From: Codonopsis lanceolata
Lineage: Eukaryota; Streptophyta; Magnoliopsida; Asterales; Campanulaceae
Direction of reading: 5' to 3'
DNA: 64,000 bases
NCBI GenBank assembly: GCA_013146195.2
Contig: CM028382.1
Span: 12,679,101-12,743,100 of the forward strand
Below, piece after piece: positions 60,901-61,557 of the stretch (position 1 is the stretch's first letter; every line of letters begins with the position of its first letter). The notes under the pieces were generated by a model that did no database searches, was not told the origin of the DNA, and worked only from the letters and a program-made list of their open reading frames with translations. The translations under genes were made by a program, and so were the position numbers.

Positions 60901-61088
60901 TAATGCAGTGCTAGTTGCTTTGTTCCTACTACCCCAAATGAGATTTTAGTTTTCACTTATCTTCATTTTTTAGAAATGAGGCACTCCGAGTAGCTTTTAT
61001 TGATGTGGTGGAGACTTTAAAGGATGGTAAAGTGCAGACAGAGTACTACTCCAAACTCGTGAAGGCTGATATCAATGGGAAAGATAAG
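2135..61088 (+). CDS. CALS10: Callose synthase 10 (GSL8-type) internal gene portion, 31 exons
   Basis: This is a 1,3-beta-glucan (callose) synthase, a plasma-membrane enzyme that makes callose from UDP-glucose. In Arabidopsis the GSL8/CalS10 member serves cell-plate formation and plasmodesmata (family knowledge). All 31 exons lie in order with GT-AG borders, and their phases agree, giving 1075 codons with no stop. The order of parts is: an N-terminal cytosolic segment; an FKS1_dom1-like region (exons 4-6, motif LIWGEAGNIRF); a first group of membrane helices (exons 9-17); then the start of the central cytosolic loop and glucan synthase domain (exon 26 onward, motif RRRLQFFTNSLF). The wording of exons 1-2 and 22-31 fits GSL8 better than its sister GSL10 (from memory). 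About 190 N-terminal residues and about 640 C-terminal residues, including most of the catalytic domain, are outside the window. Introns range from 74 bp to 14.6 kb, and the large ones are full of transposons. Expression cannot be judged here. Confidence 0.93.
2333..2458 (+). CDS. CALS10: CALS10 exon 2
   Basis: Phase 0 at both ends, 42 codons. It contains GLPKLPGNFPIPATR and ends FGFQ, a typical exon end in this family. It is separated from the previous exon by an 86-bp intron that has no stop in frame, so simple ORF calling fuses the two. Confidence 0.92.
3040..3260 (+). mobile_element. Truncated LINE 3' end
   Basis: The + strand encodes FDNEERSLSLLKHDLLQLLF and NSFADFVANFCNL then stop, nearly the same C-terminus as the large minus-strand LINE at 21.4 kb. 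A short 3' UTR follows with a GCAGC/GCCGC stem remnant and the TTTATC end. The A tail has decayed. Confidence 0.75.
3521..3822. mobile_element. Stowaway MITE, 302 bp
   Basis: The left end is CTCCCTCCTTCCCGGATAAA and the right end, read in reverse, is CCCTCCGTCCCGGATAAATG. Both ends are flanked by TA (3519-3520 and 3823-3824). The interior is AT-rich and non-coding, with a TC microsatellite at 3660-3675. Confidence 0.85.
3830..4990 (-). mobile_element. Decayed LINE of a divergent family (zf-RVT region)
   Basis: The minus strand contains RRPHKALSPDICVICE near 4480-4550, then after an inserted SINE IFWHCLVAWKLWCYLFDRPG and CIWNERN. This is the usual order of the zinc-binding reverse transcriptase tail and downstream region in plant LINEs. 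The wording differs from the other LINEs in this window. Frames are broken throughout and the borders are not defined. Confidence 0.55.
4331..4459 (+). mobile_element. tRNA-like SINE with target duplication
   Basis: The body has a GGTGGGAGAGATGNCAA start, a B-box-like GGTTCCAATTCC, and ends CACTTACCTATC plus an A-rich tail. It is flanked by ATTACACTAG (4321-4330) and ATTACACTCG (4460-4469), 9 of 10 identical. The same unit recurs in whole or part at 37.6, 39.75, 45.4, 48.5 and 62.45 kb. It interrupts an older LINE. Confidence 0.8.
5007..5167 (-). repeat. Copia 3' LTR (161 bp)
   Basis: On the + strand it starts TGTGAACAG and ends CTAACA. It contains a short AT run at 5101-5122. The purine tract in the adjacent bases (minus strand GAAGGGGAG) marks the 3' side of the element. 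Confidence 0.9.
5240..6807 (-). pseudogene. Copia reverse transcriptase and RNase H, broken
   Basis: The linker MEKEMQALETNETWDLV leads, after stops near 6580 and 6495, into QLDVKNAFLHGDL, the catalytic YVDDIVITG and KYFLGIKV. After a further frameshift near 5620 it reaches RNase H with SAESEYHAMAQTSCEL and WCDNQAA. The catalytic residues themselves are present, but the reading frame is not continuous. Confidence 0.88.
6762..7418 (-). pseudogene. Copia integrase C-terminal part
   Basis: It contains LINRLPSYVL, KVFGCTCFV and the conserved KCVFLGYSRTQKRYRCYS, followed by a variable serine/proline-rich linker. It begins and ends at frameshifts relative to its neighbours. Confidence 0.88.
7415..8845 (-). 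pseudogene. Copia gag zinc knuckle, protease and integrase part
   Basis: In order it holds a glycine/arginine-rich stretch, the CCHC knuckle CYNCGDQGHFKNQC, the protease motif VIDSGATDHM, the pre-integrase HxxxH region, and an integrase core with FELVHTDVWGP, FVDDYSKSTWLY and QQNGVAERKNRHL. It is in the same frame as the two gag pieces upstream. A frameshift at about 7415 moves the remaining integrase to another frame. Confidence 0.9.
8855..9406 (-). pseudogene. Copia gag N-terminal part, broken
   Basis: The start Met is at 9406 (MAEDTSSSG). The text DGYNFAEWRYLVQVNM is typical of the UBN2-like gag domain. An in-frame stop at 9089-9091 and another at 8855-8857 interrupt it, and the next segment continues in the same frame. 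Confidence 0.8.
9789..9804 (-). promoter_or_regulatory. Copia primer binding site
   Basis: Read on the minus strand it is TGGTATCAGAGCTGTT, directly next to the 5' LTR. TGGTATCAGAGC is complementary to the 3' end of plant initiator methionine tRNA. Confidence 0.85.
9805..9990 (-). repeat. Copia 5' LTR (186 bp)
   Basis: Same ends as the other LTR, but its AT microsatellite (9903-9942) is about twice as long and CTATT is present near 9885. The difference in LTR length is almost all from these two places. Confidence 0.9.
9996..10629 (+). other. Rest of CALS10 intron 2, unclassified
   Basis: AT-rich sequence without a recognisable exon, ORF or repeat. It ends in the acceptor of exon 3. Confidence 0.5.
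10630..10719 (+). CDS. CALS10: CALS10 exon 3
   Basis: Thirty codons, phase 0. It reads KDNVSNQRENIVNLLANEQS, directly continuing FGFQ from the exon 8.2 kb upstream. The donor is CCG|gtattc. Confidence 0.93.
11226..11345 (+). repeat. Tandem repeat in LINE 5' region (about 48-bp unit)
   Basis: GTAGCTGTTGCAATG recurs at 11231, 11279 and 11322. The first two units share a further TTGTAGAAGTAGGTGA. Spacing is 48 and 43 bp. It ends at the ATG of the LINE ORF1 (11334). Confidence 0.7.
11334..13158 (+). pseudogene. LINE ORF1 remnant (DUF4283-like)
   Basis: The text GKGEFNLSGKSFVEVARIP, then KVAGGVRVVDLSGMFFLFEF, then EVWVRVLGFPLHLWGSAVF and DLRWARILI matches the ORF1 of the LINE at 25-27.7 kb almost word for word. 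Stops at about 11412, 11885 and 12052, plus frame changes, break it. Family role: nucleic-acid binding by the retroposon particle. Confidence 0.75.
13291..14640 (+). pseudogene. LINE ORF2 endonuclease part, interrupted
   Basis: It starts MGIKIISWNVR and has VCLQETKM and a degraded GDFN-like region. Frameshifts fall near 13440 and 13720. The SMART element lies after DLPLEG, and the endonuclease text resumes as AFTWV and later DHAPILL (14290). Confidence 0.7.
13837..14154 (+). mobile_element. SMART/TRIM miniature LTR element, complete, 318 bp
   Basis: Short LTRs at 13837-13912 and 14082-14154 begin TGTTAAGCTTGATATAC and end TTACTTAACA or TTACTTAGCA. The primer site TGGTATCAGAGC (13913-13924) follows the left LTR directly, and a purine tract GTGAGGGGGAG (14071-14081) precedes the right one. 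A perfect 5-bp duplication GAAGG lies at 13832-13836 and 14155-14159. The interior of about 170 bp has no coding capacity, so mobility would need enzymes from another LTR element. A second copy with its own TSD is at 41560. Confidence 0.9.
14627..17056 (+). pseudogene. LINE ORF2 reverse transcriptase and zf-RVT tail
   Basis: One open frame from 14627 to 15991 holds KGDKAPGLDGF, FRPISLIGGIYKLIAKVL, KLDIEKAYDHVDWDFL, GLCQGDPLSPLL and LLFVDDTLVFCD. The A to V change in the catalytic box is unusual. Downstream frames carry GGLGIKII, KSKAPSRVAFFTWEA and the zinc-binding CYMCKEDEETPNHLLLHC. Confidence 0.85.
17057..17396 (+). other. AGGCG-rich insertion-like segment
   Basis: It begins GTCAAAGGCGAGCGCCTCAG, which resembles the reversed right end of the TIR element at 58407-59712. 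It has an A-rich run at 17196-17213 and GC-rich GTGCGGGTGTGGTG further on. A short LINE-like FDNVEG at 17352 suggests the LINE may resume after it. The borders and any duplication were not found. Confidence 0.4.
17412..17801 (+). mobile_element. 5'-truncated LINE with 15-bp target duplication
   Basis: GAAGTTACCTGATGC occurs at 17397-17411 and 17802-17816. The body encodes the ORF2 tail (FWEVALLVVCWSIWKERSRR) to a stop, then a 3' UTR with GCGTCA/TGACGC stem and ACTTATC plus about 14 A. It is about 390 bp long. Confidence 0.9.
17957..18054 (+). CDS. CALS10: CALS10 exon 4
   Basis: It encodes KLDEAAVQRVFLKSLENY and ends in phase 2. The split codon gives N, so WSN joins LEAVS in the next exon. 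This is the start of the FKS1_dom1-like region. Confidence 0.93.
18225..18342 (+). CDS. CALS10: CALS10 exon 5
   Basis: It encodes LYFLIWGEAGNIRFIPECLC, the most recognisable FKS1_dom1 motif of plant callose synthases, and ends YIFHH before gtaggg. Confidence 0.95.
18736..18768. repeat. AC microsatellite
   Basis: A run of AC repeats with TATATAC flanks in the 600-bp intron between exons 5 and 6. Nothing else was noted in that intron. Confidence 0.7.
18943..19068 (+). CDS. CALS10: CALS10 exon 6
   Basis: Forty-two codons, MGRELDEILRQQ through VIGPLYDVVAA. The following intron is the largest complete one in the window, 14648 bp. Confidence 0.93.
19190..19345 (+). mobile_element. tRNA-derived SINE, second family
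   Basis: Box A-like TTGGTTCAGTTGG at 19197-19209 and box B-like GGTTTGAATCCC at 19242-19253, spaced as in tRNA genes, are followed by about 80 bp of unrelated body. A clear acceptor stem is missing, so it is not a tRNA gene. No duplication was resolved. Confidence 0.6.
19346..20458 (+). other. Part of CALS10 intron 6, unclassified
   Basis: AT-rich, with no exon, no LINE motif and no strong repeat seen. The flanking element to the right starts at 20479. Confidence 0.5.
20479..21229 (-). mobile_element. 5'-truncated LINE with perfect 20-bp target duplication
   Basis: TCTATCCTGGTCCCTATCAT lies at 20459-20478 and again at 21230-21249. The minus strand encodes KSKAPPRAAFFMWEAVKERI, CYMCICDGESVNHLLLHC and VCWVVWLERNNRAFE. 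One in-frame stop at 20946 separates two ORFs. The 3' UTR holds GCATCA/TGACGC (one mismatched pair), then CTTATC and 12 A. Confidence 0.93.
21392..25018 (-). pseudogene. LINE ORF2: endonuclease, reverse transcriptase, zf-RVT
   Basis: It starts MDLKIISWNVRGLNNLEKR. Endonuclease motifs are LLETKM, GVYGP, GDFNVIRFP and SRIDRFLV. The RT has GDKAPGPDGFSMAFFQ, YRPISLIGSVYKIIAKVL, GLRQGDPLSPFLF and LLFADDSLVFCE. The zinc tail has CYMCKCNGESADHLLLHC, then VCWVIWKERNRRVFD. Two frameshifts prevent one continuous product. Confidence 0.88.
25025..27680 (-). pseudogene. LINE ORF1 (DUF4283-type), broken
   Basis: The N-terminus is MGEEKILFQAGRKTFDVI. A frameshift falls between 27252 and 27232. The RNA-binding-like core follows (KVAGGVKVLDLSGRYFLFIF, EVWIRALGLPLHLWSNHVF, DVRWARILVRH), then a long low-conservation region. 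A TAG at 25916-25918 is in frame with the last 279-codon part. It would be about 880 codons if read through. Confidence 0.8.
28534..28696. repeat. Long inverted repeat with repeated loop
   Basis: Arms at 28534-28574 and 28656-28696 match over 39 of 41 positions when inverted. Both differences would be G-U pairs in + strand RNA. Pairing continues outward to about 28521 and 28710. The loop contains two copies of ATCGACTCATAGTCGATTAA, itself partly self-complementary. No ORF covers it usefully. Confidence 0.8.
28968..32475 (-). mobile_element. Decayed LINE, endonuclease to 3' end
   Basis: In minus order: endonuclease start near 32460 (ITIVS then a frameshift, ETKMQ-like), FNNFINNAEQMDLPLVGGGL at about 31960, RT pieces (GDKALRPDGFSMVFF, GLHQGDPLFPF, LLFADDTLFCV), and the tail with IWKERNRRVFDNEEGS. 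The 3' UTR stem is GTGTCA/TGGCAC near 28997-29015. Many stops and frameshifts show this is older than the LINE on its left. The 5' end is not resolved. Confidence 0.8.
32476..33716 (+). other. End of CALS10 intron 6, unclassified
   Basis: The first part may be the 5' continuation of the LINE, since the ORF1/ORF2 junction would fall here, but I see no conserved motif. The remainder shows no exon or known repeat up to the acceptor of exon 7. Confidence 0.4.
33717..33793 (+). CDS. CALS10: CALS10 exon 7
   Basis: It encodes EAGNNDNG then APHSGWRNYDDFNEYF. The last codon is split TG|G to give W. It joins exon 6 across the 14.6-kb intron in frame. Confidence 0.94.
33868..33946 (+). CDS. CALS10: CALS10 exon 8
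   Basis: It encodes SLRCFELSWPWRKSSSFF and ends PRSK. The preceding intron is only 74 bp, the shortest seen. Confidence 0.94.
33947..34425 (+). other. CALS10 intron 8, left part
   Basis: AT-rich intronic sequence with no recognisable element. Confidence 0.5.
34426..34690 (+). mobile_element. Possible RTE/other LINE C-terminal fragment
   Basis: The + strand reads VDRLVHPLGSASVSTSTR, a GEGELGKT stretch, KKDIDECGMCDYLATVQIEW and then WKC. This order resembles the C-terminal end of a widespread plant non-LTR family (RPVD...GRGRPKK...KKDI...W...ADP, from memory). It is short and frame-damaged, so the assignment is tentative. Confidence 0.4.
34691..35205 (+). other. CALS10 intron 8, right part
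   Basis: AT-rich intronic sequence; nothing recognised before the acceptor of exon 9. Confidence 0.5.
35206..35328 (+). CDS. CALS10: CALS10 exon 9
   Basis: Forty-one codons with KTSFVEHRTFFHLYHSFHR, then the start of the first membrane helix LWIFLFMMFQ. Confidence 0.94.
35626..35728 (+). CDS. CALS10: CALS10 exon 10
   Basis: It encodes GLTIIAFNDGH and REILSLGPTFVVMKLFQ, a membrane-associated stretch. The split codon A|GT gives S. Confidence 0.94.
35910..36033 (+). CDS. CALS10: CALS10 exon 11
   Basis: It encodes LDIVVMYGAYSTTRRLAVSR and a hydrophobic helix FIWFSMASAFICFLYV. The donor offers two overlapping GTs; only 36033 keeps the frame (V from GT|G). Confidence 0.94.
36159..36348 (+). CDS. 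CALS10: CALS10 exon 12
   Basis: The longest exon in the window, 190 bp. It contains the helix RIYVIVLGIYAGVQFLWSLL and the cysteine-containing RIPACHHL and CDHWP segments, and ends KWMHQ. Confidence 0.94.
36450..36502 (+). CDS. CALS10: CALS10 exon 13
   Basis: It encodes EHYYVGRGMYERTSDYI and splits K as AA|G. Its last bases and donor are copied again about 430 bp downstream beside a long AT microsatellite. Confidence 0.94.
36496..37085. repeat. Local direct duplication around an AT microsatellite
   Basis: Sequence from ATATCAAGTAATCATTT (36496) to AATTTGTTGT (36676) is repeated at 36930-37085, with GGCACTGATTGCCTTTTC and GATGAACGTTTTTTGAGTTA in both. The first copy includes the last bases and donor of exon 13. 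The second copy starts exactly at the end of the AT run. Confidence 0.85.
36756..36932. repeat. Long AT microsatellite with a TATG interruption
   Basis: Two long AT runs (36756-36818 and 36860-36932) flank a TATG-rich spacer. All Ile-Tyr ORFs here are artefacts of the repeat. Confidence 0.95.
37143..37386. mobile_element. Stowaway-like MITE
   Basis: The left end is CTCCCTTTGTTCCAAACAAA. The right end, read in reverse, is CTCAATTCGTTCCACCCAAA. TA lies on both sides (37141-37142, 37387-37388). Non-coding. Confidence 0.65.
37575..37877. repeat. Tandem SINE-bearing unit plus inverted SINE copy
   Basis: A unit of about 120 bp (GAGGTCTAAAGACCTTGC to CTAAACTTACC) occurs at 37575-37684 and 37697-37811. 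Each copy contains SINE B-box text (TTCAAATCCCCATACCAAA). A third SINE part follows in the opposite orientation at 37812-37877 (reversed: GGGCACTCAGGCAAAGATCT). AT microsatellites bound the array. Confidence 0.8.
37905..38155. mobile_element. MITE inserted in a TA microsatellite
   Basis: The ends GGGAGTTTTCGATGGTTACT and, reversed, GGGAAGGTTTCAAAGGTTAC are followed by CTTTCTC and TAAC blocks on both sides. The interior also pairs (GATTAGTTGCATAATGCA with ATTGATTAGTTGGATAATGC), so the whole 251 bp can fold back. TA repeats lie directly outside both ends. Confidence 0.7.
38180..38650 (+). mobile_element. Truncated LINE 3' part
   Basis: It encodes NWCYMCIGDGECVNHLLVHC (zinc-binding part), VMPNSLKELLICWSLYK and, after frame changes, NRRAFENEESS. 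The 3' UTR carries a GCGTCA/TGACGC stem and ATTATC with an A-rich tail. A SINE- or LINE-like tail (CTTACCTATAAAAAAA) sits just before it at 38182. Confidence 0.75.
38655..39687. mobile_element. Nested Stowaway MITEs with a LINE fragment inside
   Basis: The outer pair of ends is CTCCTTTTGTTCCTAAATAA (38655) and, reversed, CTCGCTCCGTTCCAAAATAA (ending 39687). The inner pair is CTCCCTCCGTCCCAAAATTA (38857) and, reversed, CACCCTCCATCCCAAAATTC (ending 39606). TA flanks all four ends. LINE sequence fills much of 39070-39587. A 28-bp tandem copy of AAGGGCTTTAAAGGAAGCTA lies at 38798-38850. Confidence 0.6.
39075..39587 (+). mobile_element. Rearranged LINE fragment with an inverted middle
   Basis: 39118-39235 reads as LINE on + (VDWNPLL, then QGWET). 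39245-39320 reads as LINE on - (WEACHEAILTVENLR). 39335-39587 is + again (IWWTIWNERNRRIFDNIE to the 3' end with a perfect GCGTCA/TGACGC stem and ACCTATAAAAAAA). Confidence 0.7.
39752..39806 (+). mobile_element. Truncated SINE
   Basis: It matches the first half of the 4331 SINE: GGTGGGAGAGATGGTAAGGG, then CACTCAGGCAAAGACCTTGG and a damaged B box. No tail was found. Confidence 0.6.
39845..39990 (-). mobile_element. LINE tail fragment, minus strand
   Basis: The minus strand reads NIMRNRRAFENKESIAAMKD then YLLRFLF, the ORF2 C-terminal part. It lacks a 3' UTR and lies next to a + strand LINE fragment, so it may be part of a rearranged copy. Confidence 0.55.
40030..41460 (+). mobile_element. LINE with internal deletion
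   Basis: An endonuclease part (MEFNDFINNVASMDLTLVGG, FRIDRFL) and the linker to RT (MWLVEPGFLEWIKSKWNF) pass near 40560-40700 directly into the post-RT region, then CKGDGKSVNHLLVHC and VMPRSIELC. The RT catalytic core is absent. The 3' stem is GCATCA/TGATTC with one mismatch, then CTTATC near 41452. Confidence 0.65.
41560..41873 (+). mobile_element. SMART/TRIM miniature LTR element, second copy, 314 bp
   Basis: It begins TGTTAAGCTTGATATACATT. The 3' LTR is at 41802-41873. A perfect duplication AGAAC lies at 41555-41559 and 41874-41878. The interior aligns along its whole length with the copy at 13837 (GAGCTCTGGTTTGGCAAGGT, GTGTGGACGGGTCACA). The primer site has decayed to TTGTTATGAGAGC and the LTRs differ more, so this copy is older. 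Confidence 0.88.
41990..42050 (+). CDS. CALS10: CALS10 exon 14
   Basis: It encodes a membrane helix YSLFWVVVLGGKFSFAYFLQ, in frame with the exon 5.5 kb upstream. Confidence 0.94.
42137..42218 (+). CDS. CALS10: CALS10 exon 15
   Basis: It encodes IRPLVRPTQVIVDM and YSWHDFVSK. The final codon is split A|AT. Confidence 0.93.
42219..42540 (+). other. CALS10 intron 15, left part
   Basis: AT- and T-rich intronic sequence with no recognised element before the LINE fragment. Confidence 0.5.
42545..43275 (+). mobile_element. 5'-truncated LINE, ORF2 tail and 3' UTR
   Basis: It encodes DRVVWAGSKSKAFSVRSY, KVKAPSRVLFFAWEAAREAI, CFMCKGCDESVNHLLLHC and, in a shifted frame, WWTIWRERNRRLFENEE. It ends with a perfect GCGTCA/TGACGC stem and ACTTATAAAAAA. 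No duplication was found. Confidence 0.8.
43285..44942 (+). mobile_element. 5'-truncated LINE from the RT active site to the 3' end
   Basis: It starts inside the catalytic box, with GCAGATGACACCTT present twice in tandem (43291 and 43308). Then come LVFCDADKTQLGYLRLVLLF, CKSAFLPAYYLGLPI, GGLNIRRLKLFNEALLGKWL, KSHAPKRVAFFMWEA, CYLCKDSEESVNHLLLHC and, in a shifted frame, ILWKERNHRAFENVE. One stop at 44216 splits it. The 3' stem is GCATCA/TGATGC, then ACTTATC and 11 A. Confidence 0.88.
44943..45385 (+). other. CALS10 intron 15, right part
   Basis: AT-rich intronic sequence without a recognised element. Confidence 0.5.
45386..45440 (+). mobile_element. 5'-truncated SINE
   Basis: It matches only the SINE 3' end: AATCCCCATATCAAGGGGCC then ATACTTACCTATCAAAATAA. 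It lies 45 bp before exon 16. Confidence 0.6.
45488..45537 (+). CDS. CALS10: CALS10 exon 16
   Basis: A 50-bp exon reading NHNALTVASLWAPVFA, a conserved helix start. It is joined in frame across an intron that carries two LINE pieces. Confidence 0.93.
45538..46808 (+). other. CALS10 intron 16, unclassified
   Basis: No LINE motif, MITE end or exon was recognised in 1271 bp. ORFs of up to 128 codons on the minus strand show no known motif and look like chance in AT-rich DNA. Confidence 0.5.
46809..46895 (+). CDS. CALS10: CALS10 exon 17
   Basis: Twenty-nine codons with IYLLDIHIFYTIISAVVGFL and LGARDRLGE, the last helix of the N-terminal membrane group. The protein then enters the large cytosolic loop. 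Confidence 0.95.
47117..47202 (+). CDS. CALS10: CALS10 exon 18
   Basis: It encodes IRSLDAVHKLFESFPEAF and VPLAN, ending in a split R codon (AG|G). Confidence 0.94.
47324..47348 (+). CDS. CALS10: CALS10 exon 19 (25-nt microexon)
   Basis: It encodes only ASLRSSGQ plus the end of the split R codon. It is bounded by ttgcag and gtgggt and keeps the frame between exons 18 and 20. It lies in the poorly conserved stretch after VPL in this family, so the exact borders are less certain. Confidence 0.75.
47523..47617 (+). CDS. CALS10: CALS10 exon 20
   Basis: It starts VLEKKKSDAARF and continues SPFWNEIIKNLREEDYI, a highly conserved loop motif. The acceptor tract is short (ataaaag). Confidence 0.92.
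47732..47813 (+). CDS. CALS10: CALS10 exon 21
   Basis: It encodes MELLLMPNNSGSLALVQWPL then FLLASK, conserved in all plant callose synthases. Confidence 0.95.
47924..48084 (+). CDS. CALS10: CALS10 exon 22
   Basis: It encodes IFLAKDMAAES and DDYMKYAVEECYYSIKFIL. The final W is split TG|G. Confidence 0.95.
48194..48314 (+). CDS. CALS10: CALS10 exon 23
   Basis: It encodes WVERIYEDIQGSISKR then NNLSLIIQKVTALMGVL. The next exon is 3.6 kb away. Confidence 0.95.
48490..48592 (+). mobile_element. SINE copy
   Basis: It matches the 4331 family: AAGGGCACTTGGGCAAAGAC, B-box-like GGTTCCGATCCCC, then GGGGCTACACTTAACTATAA and an A tail. No duplication was found. Confidence 0.7.
48598..49185 (+). other. 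Part of CALS10 intron 23, unclassified
   Basis: No element was recognised before the reversed SMART remnant. Confidence 0.45.
49190..49405 (-). mobile_element. SMART/TRIM remnant, reversed and decayed
   Basis: Read on the minus strand, 49262-49190 matches the SMART LTR (TGTTAAGGTTGATAAAGAAT, GTTGAGCCCTCTCTAACAGC). 49263 onward holds the purine tract (ATGAGGGGGAG) and the GTGTGGACCAGTCACGCATG interior. The primer-site end and second LTR are not recognisable. Confidence 0.7.
49406..50808 (+). other. Part of CALS10 intron 23 with simple repeats
   Basis: It contains AT runs near 49975-49995 and 50760-50806, and a TC run at 50397-50418 followed by an AT run. No gene or transposon motif was recognised. 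Confidence 0.5.
50812..51520 (-). mobile_element. 5'-truncated LINE, ORF2 tail
   Basis: The minus strand holds degraded zf-RVT text (CARLARRARIINFFTA-like), then VCWTIWRERNHRAFDNEEMS and NTTLVDFVNNIDSG before the stop. The 3' UTR stem has decayed. The 3' end is TTACTTATC joined to an AT-rich stretch rather than a clean A tail. Confidence 0.7.
51521..51875 (+). other. End of CALS10 intron 23
   Basis: No element was recognised. It ends in the acceptor of exon 24. Confidence 0.5.
51876..51973 (+). CDS. CALS10: CALS10 exon 24
   Basis: It encodes KEVGTPELENGA and KAVQDIYDVMQFDILAINL. The split codon AG|A gives R. Confidence 0.94.
52058..52148 (+). CDS. CALS10: CALS10 exon 25
   Basis: It encodes YDTWNMLSKARKEGHLFSKL and KWPRDTEL, conserved around the start of the glucan synthase domain. 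Confidence 0.94.
52254..52414 (+). CDS. CALS10: CALS10 exon 26
   Basis: It encodes VRRLYSLLTVKDSAANVP and LEARRRLQFFTNSLFMDMP, the beginning of the conserved GT48 domain. The acceptor (cttgaag|AGG) is poor in pyrimidines. A second AG two bases on would break the frame. Confidence 0.94.
52516..52625 (+). CDS. CALS10: CALS10 exon 27
   Basis: It encodes SVFTPYYSETVLYSMAEL and NEDGISILFYLQKIYP, near-invariant in the family. The D codon is split G|AT over a 4.2-kb intron. Confidence 0.96.
52671..53232 (-). mobile_element. 5'-truncated LINE, zf-RVT tail
   Basis: The minus strand reads MWEAANEAMLTGENLRKRN, CFMCKGDEENVNHLLLHG (the last zinc-binding Cys is Gly here) and VCWIIWGEKNARAFEN. The 3' UTR has a perfect GCGTCA/TGACGC stem, then CTTATC and an A tail (T run at 52671-52680). 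No duplication was resolved. Confidence 0.82.
53840..54084 (+). mobile_element. Short 5'-truncated LINE with 13-bp target duplication
   Basis: AAAACTTTTGTAG lies at 53827-53839 and 54085-54097. The body encodes ERNRRVFDNAERSLSLLKNE and NSFADFVVNFCNL, identical at its end to the 21.4-kb LINE. Its 3' UTR stem is GCGGC/GCCGC. Confidence 0.92.
54164..54422. mobile_element. Stowaway MITE, 259 bp
   Basis: The left end is CTCCCTCCATCCAAAAATTA and the right end, reversed, is CTACCTCCTCTCAAAATTAT. TA lies on both sides (54162-54163, 54423-54424). It belongs to the same family as the copies at 38.66 and 57.6 kb (ATTATTGTCTTGCTT near the end). Confidence 0.85.
54425..55012 (+). mobile_element. 5'-truncated LINE directly after a MITE
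   Basis: It encodes FSVKSFYHR, CFMCKREEESVNHLLLHC, WVNPLSVKEMLMSWSFCKRK and CWTIWRERNSRAFENTKRS, then a 3' UTR with a GTGTCA/TGGCGC stem (two G-U pairs) and ACTTATC with about 15 A. Confidence 0.82.
55093..55209 (+). mobile_element. Very short LINE insertion, 3' UTR only
   Basis: ATATCCTCCATATT lies at 55079-55092 and 55210-55223. Between them are only the last coding codons, the GCGTCA/TGACGC stem and the ACTTATAAAA tail, about 115 bp. It shows that the 3' end alone marks these insertions. Confidence 0.88.
55224..56869 (+). other. Rest of CALS10 intron 27
   Basis: Long AT-rich intronic stretch. No transposon end, coding motif or exon was recognised before the acceptor of exon 28. Confidence 0.5.
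56870..57004 (+). CDS. CALS10: CALS10 exon 28
   Basis: It encodes DEWKNFLARIGRDENTL and ELRFWASYRGQTLART. The tail of this motif is a hallmark of callose synthases. Confidence 0.96.
57073..57640. mobile_element. Degenerate Stowaway-like element
   Basis: The right end, reversed, is CTCCTTCCGTCCCTCAATAA next to TA at 57641-57642. The left candidate is CCCCCTCCATCCCAAAATAA at 57073. The internal text AAGTAAGGGTAAAGTGGTAA is shared with the 38.9-kb copy. The length is large for the family, so the left border is uncertain. Confidence 0.45.
57641..58398 (+). other. Part of CALS10 intron 28
   Basis: No element was recognised apart from short A/T runs. Confidence 0.45.
58407..59712. mobile_element. 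TIR element, possibly hAT, non-coding
   Basis: The left end GTAGTTATTAAAGGCGAAGG and the reversed right end CATAGTTATTAAGGGCGAGC are similar. Flanks are GTATGAGC (58399-58406) and GTATGAGT (59713-59720), an 8-bp duplication with one change. The interior is AT-rich with AGGCG-type ends and no transposase. Confidence 0.6.
59340..59597. mobile_element. hAT-type MITE, 258 bp, nested
   Basis: A perfect 8-bp duplication ACTAAGGC lies at 59332-59339 and 59598-59605. The ends are CTCGTTTGGTGCAACGTTTT and, reversed, GCTTGTTTGGTGGAGCGTTT. The interior has repeated AAAACGC and GCAGCATTTT words. It lies within the larger TIR element. Confidence 0.8.
59900..60138. mobile_element. Stowaway-like MITE
   Basis: The left end is CTCTCTCTTTCCCACCCAAA and the reversed right end is CTCCCCCCATTCCGAGTAAA. 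TA is present on both sides. It resembles the copies at 1752 and 37143 (AAAGAGTNTTTG words). Confidence 0.65.
60386..60454 (+). CDS. CALS10: CALS10 exon 29
   Basis: It encodes VRGMMYYRKALILQSYLER then STVG, continuing LART from the previous exon across 3.4 kb. Confidence 0.95.
60538..60715 (+). CDS. CALS10: CALS10 exon 30
   Basis: It encodes DIEAAIPIREATDTQGF, EARAQADLKFTYVVTCQIYG and a run ending ALLMQR (AG|A split). Confidence 0.95.
60974..61088 (+). CDS. CALS10: CALS10 exon 31, last exon in the window
   Basis: It encodes NEALRVAFIDVVETLKDG and TEYYSKLVKADINGKDK. The family continues with EIYSIKLPG, which is not found before 64000, so the following intron is longer than 2.9 kb. Confidence 0.95.
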
Positions 61089-61557
61089 GTTCAAACATCA
61101 TTTCTCTTCTCTTCTCTTCTCTCCTCTCCCCCCTCTCTTGCTAGCTGTTTTTAATGTTAAATACTTATGTACTTATGTTTTTTATTACGAGGTTGGGTGA
61201 GTGTGGGGAGGGTAGGGGGCAATATTGTTTATCTGAGAGGCAAATTCTAATTAATAAATTATTGGACACTTGATGCATCATCAGAATGAAGTTGGTCATT
61301 CAAGCAAACTGATTGTAGCTATTTTGATTTAGTAAAGGGTGCTCCCTTATCTTCTATCAGTGTTTTTCTGAAAGATGCTTTTGTAATAATTCAGTAATTA
61401 CCTAAAATTATCTTAGGGCAGCCTCACCTTTCTGTATTTTCCCCCACTGCTTATCAAGGAGGGTTCTGTTAATCAAGTACTACATGAATAGAGTTTGCTT
61501 TTGTAATAATTCTGTAAATAAAAATGTCTTATTTGTAAAATCTAGAACTATAGGTGA
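61089..61557 (+). other. Start of the open last intron
   Basis: It has a TTCTC-rich run after the donor, then unclassified sequence. No exon was seen. Confidence 0.5.
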
